This document shows positions 52,062-61,820 of a stretch of DNA of 64,000 nt, in pieces (the first letter of the stretch is position 1; each line of letters opens with the position of its first letter). This stretch comes from Pelagibacteraceae bacterium AG-414-E02. GTDB lineage: Bacteria > Pseudomonadota > Alphaproteobacteria > Pelagibacterales > Pelagibacteraceae. The notes beneath the pieces are model-generated. The model was not told the origin of the DNA, searched no databases, and saw nothing but the letters and a program-made list of their open reading frames with translations. The translations under genes and the position numbers were made by a program. The DNA lies in NCBI GenBank assembly GCA_003214615.1, contig QCLK01000001.1, positions 186,001 through 250,000 on the forward strand. Direction: 5' to 3'.

Positions 52062-53414
52062 TACTATTTTTAGTATTTCTTCCGCTATGAGCTCATGACC
52101 AATATTGCTTAAATGTGCATCAATTTCTAAATATGGCAATGCTTTAACATCAAAGTTACTTTCAAGGTTGTTAACATAATTAATTAGTCTATTTTTTGGA
52201 TTAATAAATAATATTTTATTTTCATTTGCAAATTCCTGTAACAGCTTAATTTCGATTAACTCAGAGTAAGTTTTTGGTAATTTTTTTCCCGTAGCCCGTT
52301 CAAAATATACAACACTTCTTGGAGGAAAGGTTAGCAATATTACTTTGGCATCAATAGAATCAGATATATCTATAATCTGTTTAAAAGCTTTTAGTGTACT
52401 TTGCCAATTATTGGAATTTGATAAAATTAATTCATTTGCAACATTTTTTTTTATAGACAATACTTCATTTTTATAAAGATTAAATTTTTTATCTGATAAA
52501 GTAATATCTAAATTAGATAATCTATTAACAAAATTCTTAATATTGTATCTGACTTTTTTTGTTATAAGCCAAAGAGCTGAAAATATATATCTTGCTTGTA
52601 TTTTTATTTCTCCAATATTATTAGCTTGCTCAGCATTAACAACAGATTGGATTCCACCAGTAAATCTTTTTTCTTCAATTGCTTTTTTTTCATCAAAAAA
52701 TATTTGTTCGCGACCGTATGTATGTGCTGTATAACCAATAATGATATAATTTGGTTTTAGCTGGATGCCATATTTTTTTAAACTTCCTAATAATTGAATA
52801 GGAGCATATCCCTGTACACCTAAATTGTAAGCGCTATACCCTTTCGTCATTAATAAAGATGGCCAAACCTTTTCAATAGCCACACCCATGCCTTCTGTAA
52901 AACTATTTCCTAATGCTACTATGTCTACACTACGTAAATTTGAAATTTTATCTAAATTTTTAAAACCATTTTTATCTGTTTTCCAATCATAAACAAATTG
53001 ATCTCGCGTTCCCCTCCAACCTTGAGATGTAATAATTGTGTCAGCCTTAAACTTAACGTAAGGACTTTCATCAAGATATTCGACTTTGGCTTTTCTTATA
53101 TCATCAATATCTTTTGAGGATAAATGATTAGTTAATTGCATAGGAAAAAAGTTTGGATTTATTTTATATGCTGTCTCTAGTAGAAAAAATAAACATATAA
53201 TAGAAAATAATGATATTTGAAAATTGTAAAGACTTTTAAAAATTAATAATCTTGAACGCGATGTAAAAATAGATAGTAGAGATAATAAAAAAATAAAAAT
53301 AATAAGTTTCAATAATACTGATGTTTTAGGTAAATCAAAATTAATAATATATAAAGAAAGCACTATCAAATTGAATAGTGGAAAAAATAGAATTATTTGA
53401 AAAGGTTTTTTCAT
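52053..53414 (-). CDS. Membrane-anchored SGNH/GDSL hydrolase-like protein
   Basis: N-terminal TM segments; IVALGNSFTEGMGV (block I), C-terminal DAHLSNIGHELIAEEIL. Confidence 0.75.
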   Translation of the reverse strand: MKKPFQIILFFPLFNLIVLSLYIINFDLPKTSVLLKLIIFIFLLSLLSIFTSRSRLLIFKSLYNFQISLFSIICLFFLLETAYKINPNFFPMQLTNHLSSKDIDDIRKAKVEYLDESPYVKFKADTIITSQGWRGTRDQFVYDWKTDKNGFKNLDKISNLRSVDIVALGNSFTEGMGVAIEKVWPSLLMTKGYSAYNLGVQGYAPIQLLGSLKKYGIQLKPNYIIIGYTAHTYGREQIFFDEKKAIEEKRFTGGIQSVVNAEQANNIGEIKIQARYIFSALWLITKKVRYNIKNFVNRLSNLDITLSDKKFNLYKNEVLSIKKNVANELILSNSNNWQSTLKAFKQIIDISDSIDAKVILLTFPPRSVVYFERATGKKLPKTYSELIEIKLLQEFANENKILFINPKNRLINYVNNLESNFDVKALPYLEIDAHLSNIGHELIAEEILKIVKK

Positions 53415-53426
53415 GAAAAAAATGAT

Positions 53427-53981
53427 TTAATTAAAATAATAGAATATTCCTTTCTTAACTTTTCTATCTAAATTGTATGTCATTCCGTTTATACTGTTTT
53501 TGCTATTGAACCAAGCAGGCTTGTGATCCATTATCTTAAACTTGCTTTTTGGTAAAATTTTCCACTTATACTGCAAATAAAAGGGAATTGTTTTTTTTGT
53601 ACAAGTCAAAAAAGAATGTTTTTTAAGTTTATTTAAAATTTTATTATTAAATAATATTAAAGTTTTCCCGTAACCTTTATTTCTAAATTTCTTGTGTAAA
53701 ATAAAAGAATCTAAATAATAATAAATAAAAGATTTATTATTTTCGTATGCATTTCTTTTTCTAAGTAAGGTGTAACCAACTAATCTATTATTAATTACCA
53801 ACATATTGTTGATATCCATTTTTTTTGCTGTTTTTTTATACCATTCTAATTGTTTTCGAATTGTCCAGGGCCAAAATGAGTTTTTCAGTTTGCATATAGA
53901 TAATATTTGTTTCTTTTTTAAATTTTTTGTTTTTAATGAAATTAAAGTAAATTTTTGGCTTTGCTGTGAAATCTTTTTCAT
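53427..53981 (-). CDS. GNAT family acetyltransferase
   Basis: DSFILHKKFRNKGYGKTLILFNNKIL (acetyl-CoA binding motif); probable start MKKISQQ, listed ORF begins 11 aa upstream. Confidence 0.75.
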   Translation of the reverse strand: MKKISQQSQKFTLISLKTKNLKKKQILSICKLKNSFWPWTIRKQLEWYKKTAKKMDINNMLVINNRLVGYTLLRKRNAYENNKSFIYYYLDSFILHKKFRNKGYGKTLILFNNKILNKLKKHSFLTCTKKTIPFYLQYKWKILPKSKFKIMDHKPAWFNSKNSINGMTYNLDRKVKKGIFYYFN

Positions 53982-54092
53982 ATGTATACTATAACTGGAC
54001 ACATTTACCGACACAATACAGACACACTCGCTAAAAAATTTGTAGGTAAGATTGTATATTTTTTATTGCAGAATCTAATTTCTAGAAGTATT

Positions 54093-54123
54093 GTCTGGAT
54101 CGTCGGGCAACATAACGCCTCTT
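54093..54123 (+). repeat. Degenerate tmRNA 3'-end repeat, copy C
   Basis: GTCTGGATCGTCGGGCAACATAACGCCTCTT versus GTCTGGGGCACCGGGCAACAGAACGCCCCTT in copy A (25/31 by eye). Confidence 0.75.
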
Positions 54124-54130
54124 TAAAATC

Positions 54131-54253
54131 ATGAGTGAAGAACATAAAATGACAAAACAAGATAAATTGGTGCTAGGTGTAACTCTTGCGGCAATATTTG
54201 GTGGTGTATTTCTATTAGGATTTATTGGACTAATAATTAATTTATCAAGTTAA
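54131..54253 (+). CDS. 40 aa single-TM small protein
   Basis: MSEEHKMTKQDKLVLGVTLAAIFGGVFLLGFIGLIINLSS*, not in ORF track (below length cutoff). Confidence 0.5.
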   Translation: MSEEHKMTKQDKLVLGVTLAAIFGGVFLLGFIGLIINLSS

Positions 54254-54291
54254 AAATAAATAGGTTAACGCATTAAGCATTCTCAAACCTT

Positions 54292-55767
54292 TTACTTTGA
54301 TTGTAGTGAAGATTTTTTCAACAGGTATTCTAAATTAGGTTTAGATTTTATAATCATTAAAAACTGAAATGCAAATAATCGTCTCTTAATCTTATTAAAA
54401 AATTTAAAAACATTTAATAAAAAACTTCCAAAGAATTTATTTCTTATAACCAATGGGAACGGTGGTGGTATAGAAAATATTTTTTTTATTTCAAAATTCT
54501 GATCTATAATTAACTTTTTAAAAGAACTTAAAGTGAATAATCTGGTGTGAGTTTTGTCTAAAATGCCTCTGCGTCCATAATTAAAATTACCAAAAATTAA
54601 CATTATTCGAATAAAAATATTTGCTACATTTGGTGTTGAAATTATTAATTTTTGCTTAGGAATATTAGACATTTTTTCTCCTAATGAGCTTAGAAACTTT
54701 TCAGGATTTTTTATATGCTCAATTACATCAAGAAGAAGTATGTAATCATATTCATCAAAATTTAAAGGAATTGTTTCTTTGTCTAAATCAACTTCTACAA
54801 ATTTATTTAAAAATCCTACTTTTGTTGTTTTTGCAAAATCGACTCCATCAATCACACATTTTTTATCTTCTATAAGTTTTTTTTCTAAATGAGCGTTACC
54901 GCAACCTATGGATAATACTTTAGAATTTTTTTCAATTATATCGTATGTGACTGAATGAGTGCTTAAAAAATCGACTTTTGATTCATAATTATCGGCATTT
55001 TCTTTTTTCAAAAAATTATATTTTTGATCATAAAAAATACCAAATTTTTGCATAAAATAAATAATTGTTGTGTTTAATATTGCAAAACCATACTGAATTG
55101 AATTTAGTGAAGAAATTTCTTTACCATAAAATGTTGGTATTGGTATCTCGTAAATTTTCTTTTTAGCAATAGCAAGTTGAATTAAAATTTGTGTATCAAA
55201 ATGAAATTGGTTTGAATTAAGATGAAAAGGTATTTCTTTAAGAGCAGCCACTTTATAACTTCTATATCCAGAATGATATTCGGTTAAATTGAGTTTGGTT
55301 AAAAAGTTTTGAATCGTAGTTAAAGCAATATTTCCAATAAATTTGTATACGGGCATTTTTCCTTTTAATGCATCAAATTTTTTGATCATTCTTGATCCTT
55401 GTACTGCGTCAGCTTTATTATTAATTAAAGGATTTAACATGTCTAAAATTTTTTCTGGAGCATATTGTCCGTCGCCATGCAACAAAACTACATAATCAAA
55501 ATTACCTTTTATTGCATAGTGGTATCCAATTTTTTGATTTCCTCCGTAGCCAAGATTCACTTTATTAGAAAGACATGTAATTTTATAATCTTTATATTTG
55601 TCTCTTATAGATATTATTTTTTCGAGAGTTTTGTCATTAGAAGCATCATCGATGATTAATATCTCTATATCTGATCGACTTTCTCTAAGTTCTTTGGGAA
55701 GTCTCAAAATTACTTCTTCAATAAATTTTTCTACATTAAAAGCTGTAATTAGTATTAGTGTTTTCAT
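54292..55767 (-). CDS. GT2 glycosyltransferase fused to class I SAM methyltransferase
   Basis: N-term ILIIDDASNDKTLE, LLHGDGQYAPEKI; C-term VLSIGCGNAHLEKKL, DYILLLDVIEHIKNPEKFL. Confidence 0.85.
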   Translation of the reverse strand: MKTLILITAFNVEKFIEEVILRLPKELRESRSDIEILIIDDASNDKTLEKIISIRDKYKDYKITCLSNKVNLGYGGNQKIGYHYAIKGNFDYVVLLHGDGQYAPEKILDMLNPLINNKADAVQGSRMIKKFDALKGKMPVYKFIGNIALTTIQNFLTKLNLTEYHSGYRSYKVAALKEIPFHLNSNQFHFDTQILIQLAIAKKKIYEIPIPTFYGKEISSLNSIQYGFAILNTTIIYFMQKFGIFYDQKYNFLKKENADNYESKVDFLSTHSVTYDIIEKNSKVLSIGCGNAHLEKKLIEDKKCVIDGVDFAKTTKVGFLNKFVEVDLDKETIPLNFDEYDYILLLDVIEHIKNPEKFLSSLGEKMSNIPKQKLIISTPNVANIFIRIMLIFGNFNYGRRGILDKTHTRLFTLSSFKKLIIDQNFEIKKIFSIPPPFPLVIRNKFFGSFLLNVFKFFNKIKRRLFAFQFLMIIKSKPNLEYLLKKSSLQSK

Positions 55768-55814
55768 ATATTTGACTGTGATATAAAAAGTATATTATAA
55801 AACTTGAATTATAA

Positions 55815-57482
55815 ATGATCAATTATAACAACTTTACTAATATAAAAAATTTAAGAAATAATTTCCAGTCTAACCAACCTTTTAAACATCTAGTTTTCCA
55901 GGATTTTCTTTCCGAAGAAACTTATAATAATGTTTCAAATGAATTCAACCTCGATGTTGAGGAAACAGTTAATTACGTCCATTTTAGTCAAAATAAATAT
56001 GGTTTAACCAAAATTGATAAAATGGGTAACGAAACTAAGAAATTAATAAACTTTTTTGGTTCGCAAAAATTTCTTGATTTACTTGCTGATGTTACAGGAA
56101 TACCAGATCTTAAATTTGACTTTGAACTTCATAATGGGGGTTTGCATGGAGTAAAAAGAGGAGGTCATTTAAATATACATAGAGACTTTTCAACACATCC
56201 TGCTCATCCAACATGGAGACGGAGACTTAATATTCTTATTTATTTAAATGAGATTTGGAAAGATAGCTGGGGTGGTGATTTAGAATTTTGGAACAGCGAT
56301 AGGTCAAGATGTGAGAGAAAAATCTCACCTACCCGAAATAAATGTGTTTTATTTGATACAACCGAGGGATTTCACGGACACCCGGAACCGTTAAAATGTC
56401 CAGAAAATGTTACCAGAAAATCTGTTGCCCTATATTTTTTTACAGACGAAAAAAGAATATTAAAAAGCAAAACAACATTTTACACAACCAGAAAGCAGGA
56501 TCCTTTAACAAGAAAAATTATAATTTTTTTTGATAGACAATTTGTAAAGTTGTATAATTTGCTGTTAAGAAATTTTAAAGTTAATAATAAAACTATAGAA
56601 AAAATTTTATTCTTTTTTTTCCATAGAAACAAAAAAAATATGAGCATGAAAGATAATAGAAGGCAGCATTCATTTTTAAAAAATAAATTAATAGGATTTG
56701 TTGAAGAAATTTTTAGATCATCGGCTTTAGGCTACGGTATATCTAGATATCTTGCGGGTAGGTATTTTTATAAATTTTTAGGTGAAGCTGACTTTGAATT
56801 TTTTAAATTTATAGAGATGGATGATAACAAGATTTTTATTGATGTGGGTGCAAATGATGGTATTTCTGCATTAACATTCAGACTTTTTAATAAAAAAAAT
56901 AAAATATTATCTTTTGAACCCGACACACAGCATAATAAATCCCTCGAAAGAGTTAAAAAAAAAATAGAGAACTTTGATTTTTTAAATAAAGGAATAGGTA
57001 AATCAAAAGAAGAATTAACTTTATATATTCCAAAATGCGAAAATATTTATATAGGCCAATTAGCTTCAGTATTTAAAGATGAAGCAAAAAATAATGTTGC
57101 TAAAATAATTTCAAAGAAAAATATTCTTGAAAAAGTTAAGGTGATTGAAAAAAAAATTGACATAATTTCCTTAGATGAAATGAATCTGCGTCCAGGTGCA
57201 ATCAAAATTGATGTTGAGGGATATGAATATGAAGCAATTCAAGGTGCTGTCGATACTATAAAAAAATACGAACCTATTTTAATGATTGAAGTCAATGATA
57301 GATCATTTGAAAAAATAAAAAATTTATTAAATGAATTAAACTATTCTATATTTGTTTACGAAAAAAATTCAAAAAAACTTAATTCTTTTGATTCAAGTTT
57401 AATCAAAAATCAAAATACTGTAATAAATTTGATTTGCTGCTCAAATAATAAAATTGATAGTATTAAAAATTTAATACAATAA
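55815..57482 (+). CDS. 2OG-Fe(II) oxygenase-like domain fused to FkbM family methyltransferase
   Basis: N-term HLNIHRDFSTHPAHPTWRRRLNILIYLNEIWKDSWGGDLEFW...GFHGHPEPL (HxD...H); C-term FIDVGANDGISALTFRLF...IKIDVEGYEYEAIQGA. Confidence 0.8.
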   Translation: MINYNNFTNIKNLRNNFQSNQPFKHLVFQDFLSEETYNNVSNEFNLDVEETVNYVHFSQNKYGLTKIDKMGNETKKLINFFGSQKFLDLLADVTGIPDLKFDFELHNGGLHGVKRGGHLNIHRDFSTHPAHPTWRRRLNILIYLNEIWKDSWGGDLEFWNSDRSRCERKISPTRNKCVLFDTTEGFHGHPEPLKCPENVTRKSVALYFFTDEKRILKSKTTFYTTRKQDPLTRKIIIFFDRQFVKLYNLLLRNFKVNNKTIEKILFFFFHRNKKNMSMKDNRRQHSFLKNKLIGFVEEIFRSSALGYGISRYLAGRYFYKFLGEADFEFFKFIEMDDNKIFIDVGANDGISALTFRLFNKKNKILSFEPDTQHNKSLERVKKKIENFDFLNKGIGKSKEELTLYIPKCENIYIGQLASVFKDEAKNNVAKIISKKNILEKVKVIEKKIDIISLDEMNLRPGAIKIDVEGYEYEAIQGAVDTIKKYEPILMIEVNDRSFEKIKNLLNELNYSIFVYEKNSKKLNSFDSSLIKNQNTVINLICCSNNKIDSIKNLIQ

Positions 57483-57486
57483 TTTC

Positions 57487-59634
57487 TTATACTGGGCTAA
57501 TTTTTATATTTTTTAAAAGTATACCTAATTTTCTAGAGTCTGGACTTTCAAGAACTTCGTAGGGAGAAATGGGATTTTTAAAATTAAATGCAACTATAAT
57601 TTCATTATTTTTTATGTGATTTTCTTTGATCAAAATTATAAAATTTTTTTCTGAATCTTTGTTTGTTAATTTTACGCTTTTGTTTAATGAGTTATTTACA
57701 TATATGTCAAATTCCAAGCTTTTATTTTTTTTAGTAAGATAAGGTAAACAGGAAATTTCTAACTTTATATTTCCATAATTTTTATCAATTTTAAACATTA
57801 AGGTCGACATTGGACCTTCTGACCAAATACCCGATTTGCCAGCATTATGACTCCAGCCAAATCCGTAATAATTGTCTTTTTCTTTAAACGATAAGCTTAT
57901 TTCCTTGTCAATCTCTAGAGCTTTTAATTTTATACTATCAAATTCTTTAATATCACCTGCCTCCATAAGGTTTTTTTCATTAAATGCCATAGACCAGATA
58001 TTATCCCTAAAGAAAAAACCAACGTCTTGATCCTTATACAAATGTTTTAGGTGTCTTAAATGTCCTAAATTGTCGACCACATATAATGTATTTGGGTCTA
58101 ATTTTTTTTTTCTTAAATTATCATATAGTTGATATCTGGTTTCGGACATTGCTTTTCTATTATTTCTTGCTAATACAACTAAATTTGTTTTTTCAATTTT
58201 ATTTTTTTCCATAAGATAGCTAAAAGATGTAAATAAATGTGACCAGGATACTGGATAGGTTGTTTTAATAATTTTACGTTTTTCTAAAAGTGTTTCCCAC
58301 ATTTTGTCATTTAAGGTAGGCCCCACATTAAATGGTTTTATTAACCCAATACGTGAATTAACTGCAATAGAACTATCCGCCAACTGTAAAACGAAAAGCA
58401 AGACGATTATTTTTAATGATGTTTTTTTTTCAAAGCATTTAAAAATAGTAATAATTAATAATACTAGTATAAAATAATTTACTATCCAGAATAATCTTCC
58501 TGTATTTACTACAATACTTAACATTGCCAAAATATATTTGTTCAGAGGAATTTCTAAGATAGTAAATGGGCCTAAAGAAATTTTATTTGTCAATGCCCAT
58601 AAAGTAATAATAATTGATATTAGAAAAACGATTTTTATATTCCTACTATTTTCTATTTGAAAAATTTTTTTTCTGTAATTTTGCTTTAGTAGAAGTATCG
58701 ATATAATTATAAGCATTAGAATACCTCCCAGTCCTATAAAATTATACCCTTCTATTTCTTCTCCTCTTGCTAAATCGAAATCAGGCACGAGCCAGGAAAA
58801 TGAAACGGCTGTAGACCCCAGTCGGGCCGCAGGATCGAAGATGCTTAGAAGATTCAACTTGTAAACACCAAAACCTCGAGCCAATGTATCCGCCATTCGC
58901 ACTTCAAAATAACCGACAATATATAATACGAATAATAAAAATATTAGAATAACGAAAAGATCCTTAACTATTATAAAAAAATCTTTTCTATAGTAATAAA
59001 AATTAAACAATCTTAGCAAAACATAAAAAACTAAAGTAACAGCCGTAAAACTGTAACTAATTAAAGAGGTTAATATGATAAGAATAAACCAAGATAATTT
59101 TGATTGATTAATTTTATAAGTAAGTCCTAAATATAATGTAAACAATAAAATCCAATGAGCCGAAACTGACGCATGCCACCCTAGTCTGTTCATAAAGAAT
59201 GGGGAAATTATAAAAAAAAGTGAACCTACGAAAGAATAAATGTCTGAATTAGTAAATTTTTTTAAAATTTTAAACGAAAAAAATAATTGCAAATATAAAG
59301 TTATGAAATACCAAAGAGAAAAATATTGAAAATTTTCAGGTAATATAAATTTAAATAATTTAAAAATTAAAGCAAAAAGAGGTATGGAGTCAGTAAAAAC
59401 TATTGAACTACTAAAACCATCTCCAAAATTAGGATTATTGCCAAGTGGAAATCTCCAAATATCGTTTTTAAAAAAATACCAGCCAAGCTGATGTACAGCT
59501 GCATCACTTCCATTATGTAACCATTTAGTATTTTGAAAAGAAATGTTTTCTACTCCCAAAATACAAACTAACCAAAAGAAAGCGATTAGCAAAAAAGATA
59601 TGTTTATTTTATTGTCCAAAAACAATTTTTTCAT
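57487..59634 (-). CDS. Large polytopic membrane protein, DUF6311-like (possible glycosyltransferase)
   Basis: KWLHNGSDAAVHQLGWYFFKNDIWRFPLGNNPNFGDG; multi-TM then a C-terminal soluble domain. Confidence 0.7.
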   Translation of the reverse strand: MKKLFLDNKINISFLLIAFFWLVCILGVENISFQNTKWLHNGSDAAVHQLGWYFFKNDIWRFPLGNNPNFGDGFSSSIVFTDSIPLFALIFKLFKFILPENFQYFSLWYFITLYLQLFFSFKILKKFTNSDIYSFVGSLFFIISPFFMNRLGWHASVSAHWILLFTLYLGLTYKINQSKLSWFILIILTSLISYSFTAVTLVFYVLLRLFNFYYYRKDFFIIVKDLFVILIFLLFVLYIVGYFEVRMADTLARGFGVYKLNLLSIFDPAARLGSTAVSFSWLVPDFDLARGEEIEGYNFIGLGGILMLIIISILLLKQNYRKKIFQIENSRNIKIVFLISIIITLWALTNKISLGPFTILEIPLNKYILAMLSIVVNTGRLFWIVNYFILVLLIITIFKCFEKKTSLKIIVLLFVLQLADSSIAVNSRIGLIKPFNVGPTLNDKMWETLLEKRKIIKTTYPVSWSHLFTSFSYLMEKNKIEKTNLVVLARNNRKAMSETRYQLYDNLRKKKLDPNTLYVVDNLGHLRHLKHLYKDQDVGFFFRDNIWSMAFNEKNLMEAGDIKEFDSIKLKALEIDKEISLSFKEKDNYYGFGWSHNAGKSGIWSEGPMSTLMFKIDKNYGNIKLEISCLPYLTKKNKSLEFDIYVNNSLNKSVKLTNKDSEKNFIILIKENHIKNNEIIVAFNFKNPISPYEVLESPDSRKLGILLKNIKISPV

Positions 59635-59646
59635 TTAATCCTTAGT

Positions 59647-60588
59647 TTATTTCCCGGCCAAAATTTTCTTCAATCCTTTGTCCAGATTAAATCCAGGCTT
59701 AAAGCCAAGTTTTTTAATTTTATTTATATTTGGTACTCTTATTTTAGTTCCACCTTTTGCCAAAGAAATTTTTTTTATGTTTATTTTTTTTTTTAAAATT
59801 TTTGACAATTTATGGGCTAAATCTTTGATTTTGGTCTTCTCAGAGGTGCCAATATTGTAAATATTTAGGTGTTTTCCTTTTTCTAGAATTAAATTAAAGG
59901 CTTGTAAAAAATCTTCTATATAAATGAAAGATCTAACTTCATTTCCGCTTCCCTGTATTTTAAAATTTTTCCCTTTCAAAGACCTAAACCTATTAATAAA
60001 TTCAGGAATTACATGTTCTTTTCCCATATCTGCTCCATAAACATTATGAGGTCTGAATATAATTAATTTTTTAAAATATTTTCTACCATAATTTATTCCC
60101 ATAAGTTCGGTCAGTATTTTGCCTCCTCCATAAGAATACCTTGGGTTAAAAATATCTGGTATTTTTAAAGGTTCGCTTTCATCGGTTGGTATCTTATTTG
60201 GTGTTTGATAAACCTCAGAACTGGAAGCCAAATATAATTCTTTTACTTTATTTTTTATGCATGCTTCTATAACATTTATTATCCCTTTAATCGCGATATC
60301 AATAACTAAGATTGGTTTCGTGTAAAAATATTTTGTTCCATTTATATAAGCCAAGTGAATAACTGCATCAGTATTTCTTAAAGATTTATTTAATAGTTTT
60401 CTATTTCTAATATCTCCTTTAATAAATTTAATTTTCTTTTTAATCTTTTTAATCTTTTTAATATTTCCTCTAAAATTATTATCTAAAATTTTTACATTAT
60501 GATTTTTGTTTATTAAAAGCTCACATATGTTTGATCCTATAAAACCTGTCCCGCCAGTTACTAAAAAATTTTTTTTATTTTTTTTCAA
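59647..60588 (-). CDS. NAD-dependent nucleotide-sugar epimerase/dehydratase
   Basis: NFLVTGGTGFIGSNICELL, SSSEVYQ, YSYGGGK, FRPHNVYGADMG. Confidence 0.9.
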   Translation of the reverse strand: MKKNKKNFLVTGGTGFIGSNICELLINKNHNVKILDNNFRGNIKKIKKIKKKIKFIKGDIRNRKLLNKSLRNTDAVIHLAYINGTKYFYTKPILVIDIAIKGIINVIEACIKNKVKELYLASSSEVYQTPNKIPTDESEPLKIPDIFNPRYSYGGGKILTELMGINYGRKYFKKLIIFRPHNVYGADMGKEHVIPEFINRFRSLKGKNFKIQGSGNEVRSFIYIEDFLQAFNLILEKGKHLNIYNIGTSEKTKIKDLAHKLSKILKKKINIKKISLAKGGTKIRVPNINKIKKLGFKPGFNLDKGLKKILAGK

Positions 60589-61753
60589 TTAAACCCCAAA
60601 GATCTATAAGTATTTTTTTTTTATTAATTTTTAAATTTTTATAAGCCCTGTGTGGTGTTGATATAATTATTATATCTGACTGACTTACTAAAACTTTTTT
60701 ATCTATATTATTTTTGTCTCTATAGTATTCATCTGACTGTAAAGTTTTAATTTTTTTTGATTTTAAATATTTCAGTAGTTTGATTGATAGTGAATCTCTT
60801 ATATCATCATTTTCTGCTTTAAAAGACAGTCCTAAAATACCAACAATTTTTTTCTTCAAATTATAAGTTTCGCTTAATTTTTCTATTATAAATTTTGGCA
60901 AACCTTCATTAATATTTTTAGCTGATAAACCTAGTGAAAATTTATGTTTGTAAAACGAAGAAAGCTGCATGGTATCCTTTAATAAACAGGGCCCTGCGGT
61001 GAAGCCAGCTGAAGGTATATTAATATTTCTATCATAATTATCTCTCATTATATTTCTTATTTTATAAAAATCTAAACCTTCATTTTTACACATCATATAA
61101 AATTGGTTGGATATGGAAAAGTTAATATATCTATAAGCATTGGAAAATAATTTAATAAGTTCAGCCTCAATTATTTTTGTATAAATCACTTTTTTACATA
61201 TTTTTTTAAAAATTTTTGATGATTCTAATTTTGCTTTTTCATTTGTTCCTGAAATAAGTTGTGAGAGCTTTGGCAGTTCCTTTAACGACTTGCCTTGAGC
61301 AATTCTTTCTGGACAGTAACTTAAATTTTTACATCTACTTTTGATTATGCTAAAAATTTTATCACAAACACCTGGATAGATTGAGCTTCTAATTACGACA
61401 ATATGATTTTTGTTTAAATATTTTTTTAGTAAGTAAAAAAAACTTATAAAATTTTTCAAATTTGGATTAAATTTTTTATTAATTGGTGTACCTAAACAAA
61501 TTATTATATATTTACATTTTTTTAATTCACTCAAGTCGCTTGTAGCTTTAATTTTTTTTTTATAGACCATCCTTTTCAAAAGAGACGCACACCCCTCTTC
61601 AAGGAAAGGCATTTCTCCTTGATTAATTTTATTTATATTTTTTTTATTTTTATCAACGAGAATAACGTTAAAACCTTTAGAACTTAAAGCTAATCCTAAA
61701 GGAGCTCCAACGTGGCCAGCTCCTCCTACAATACATATATTGTTATTAATCAT
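60575..61753 (-). CDS. Nucleotide-sugar (UDP-sugar) dehydrogenase
   Basis: ICIVGGAGHVGAPLGLALSSKGFNVILVD, SYCPERIAQGKS, SAGFTAGPCLLKDT. Confidence 0.9.
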   Translation of the reverse strand: MINNNICIVGGAGHVGAPLGLALSSKGFNVILVDKNKKNINKINQGEMPFLEEGCASLLKRMVYKKKIKATSDLSELKKCKYIIICLGTPINKKFNPNLKNFISFFYLLKKYLNKNHIVVIRSSIYPGVCDKIFSIIKSRCKNLSYCPERIAQGKSLKELPKLSQLISGTNEKAKLESSKIFKKICKKVIYTKIIEAELIKLFSNAYRYINFSISNQFYMMCKNEGLDFYKIRNIMRDNYDRNINIPSAGFTAGPCLLKDTMQLSSFYKHKFSLGLSAKNINEGLPKFIIEKLSETYNLKKKIVGILGLSFKAENDDIRDSLSIKLLKYLKSKKIKTLQSDEYYRDKNNIDKKVLVSQSDIIIISTPHRAYKNLKINKKKILIDLWGLIEKK

Positions 61754-61820
61754 CTTGCTCAGGAAGGTATTAACAAAAATTACTTTTTATTCCAATATAT
61801 TTCACTAAAATCAATTTAAA

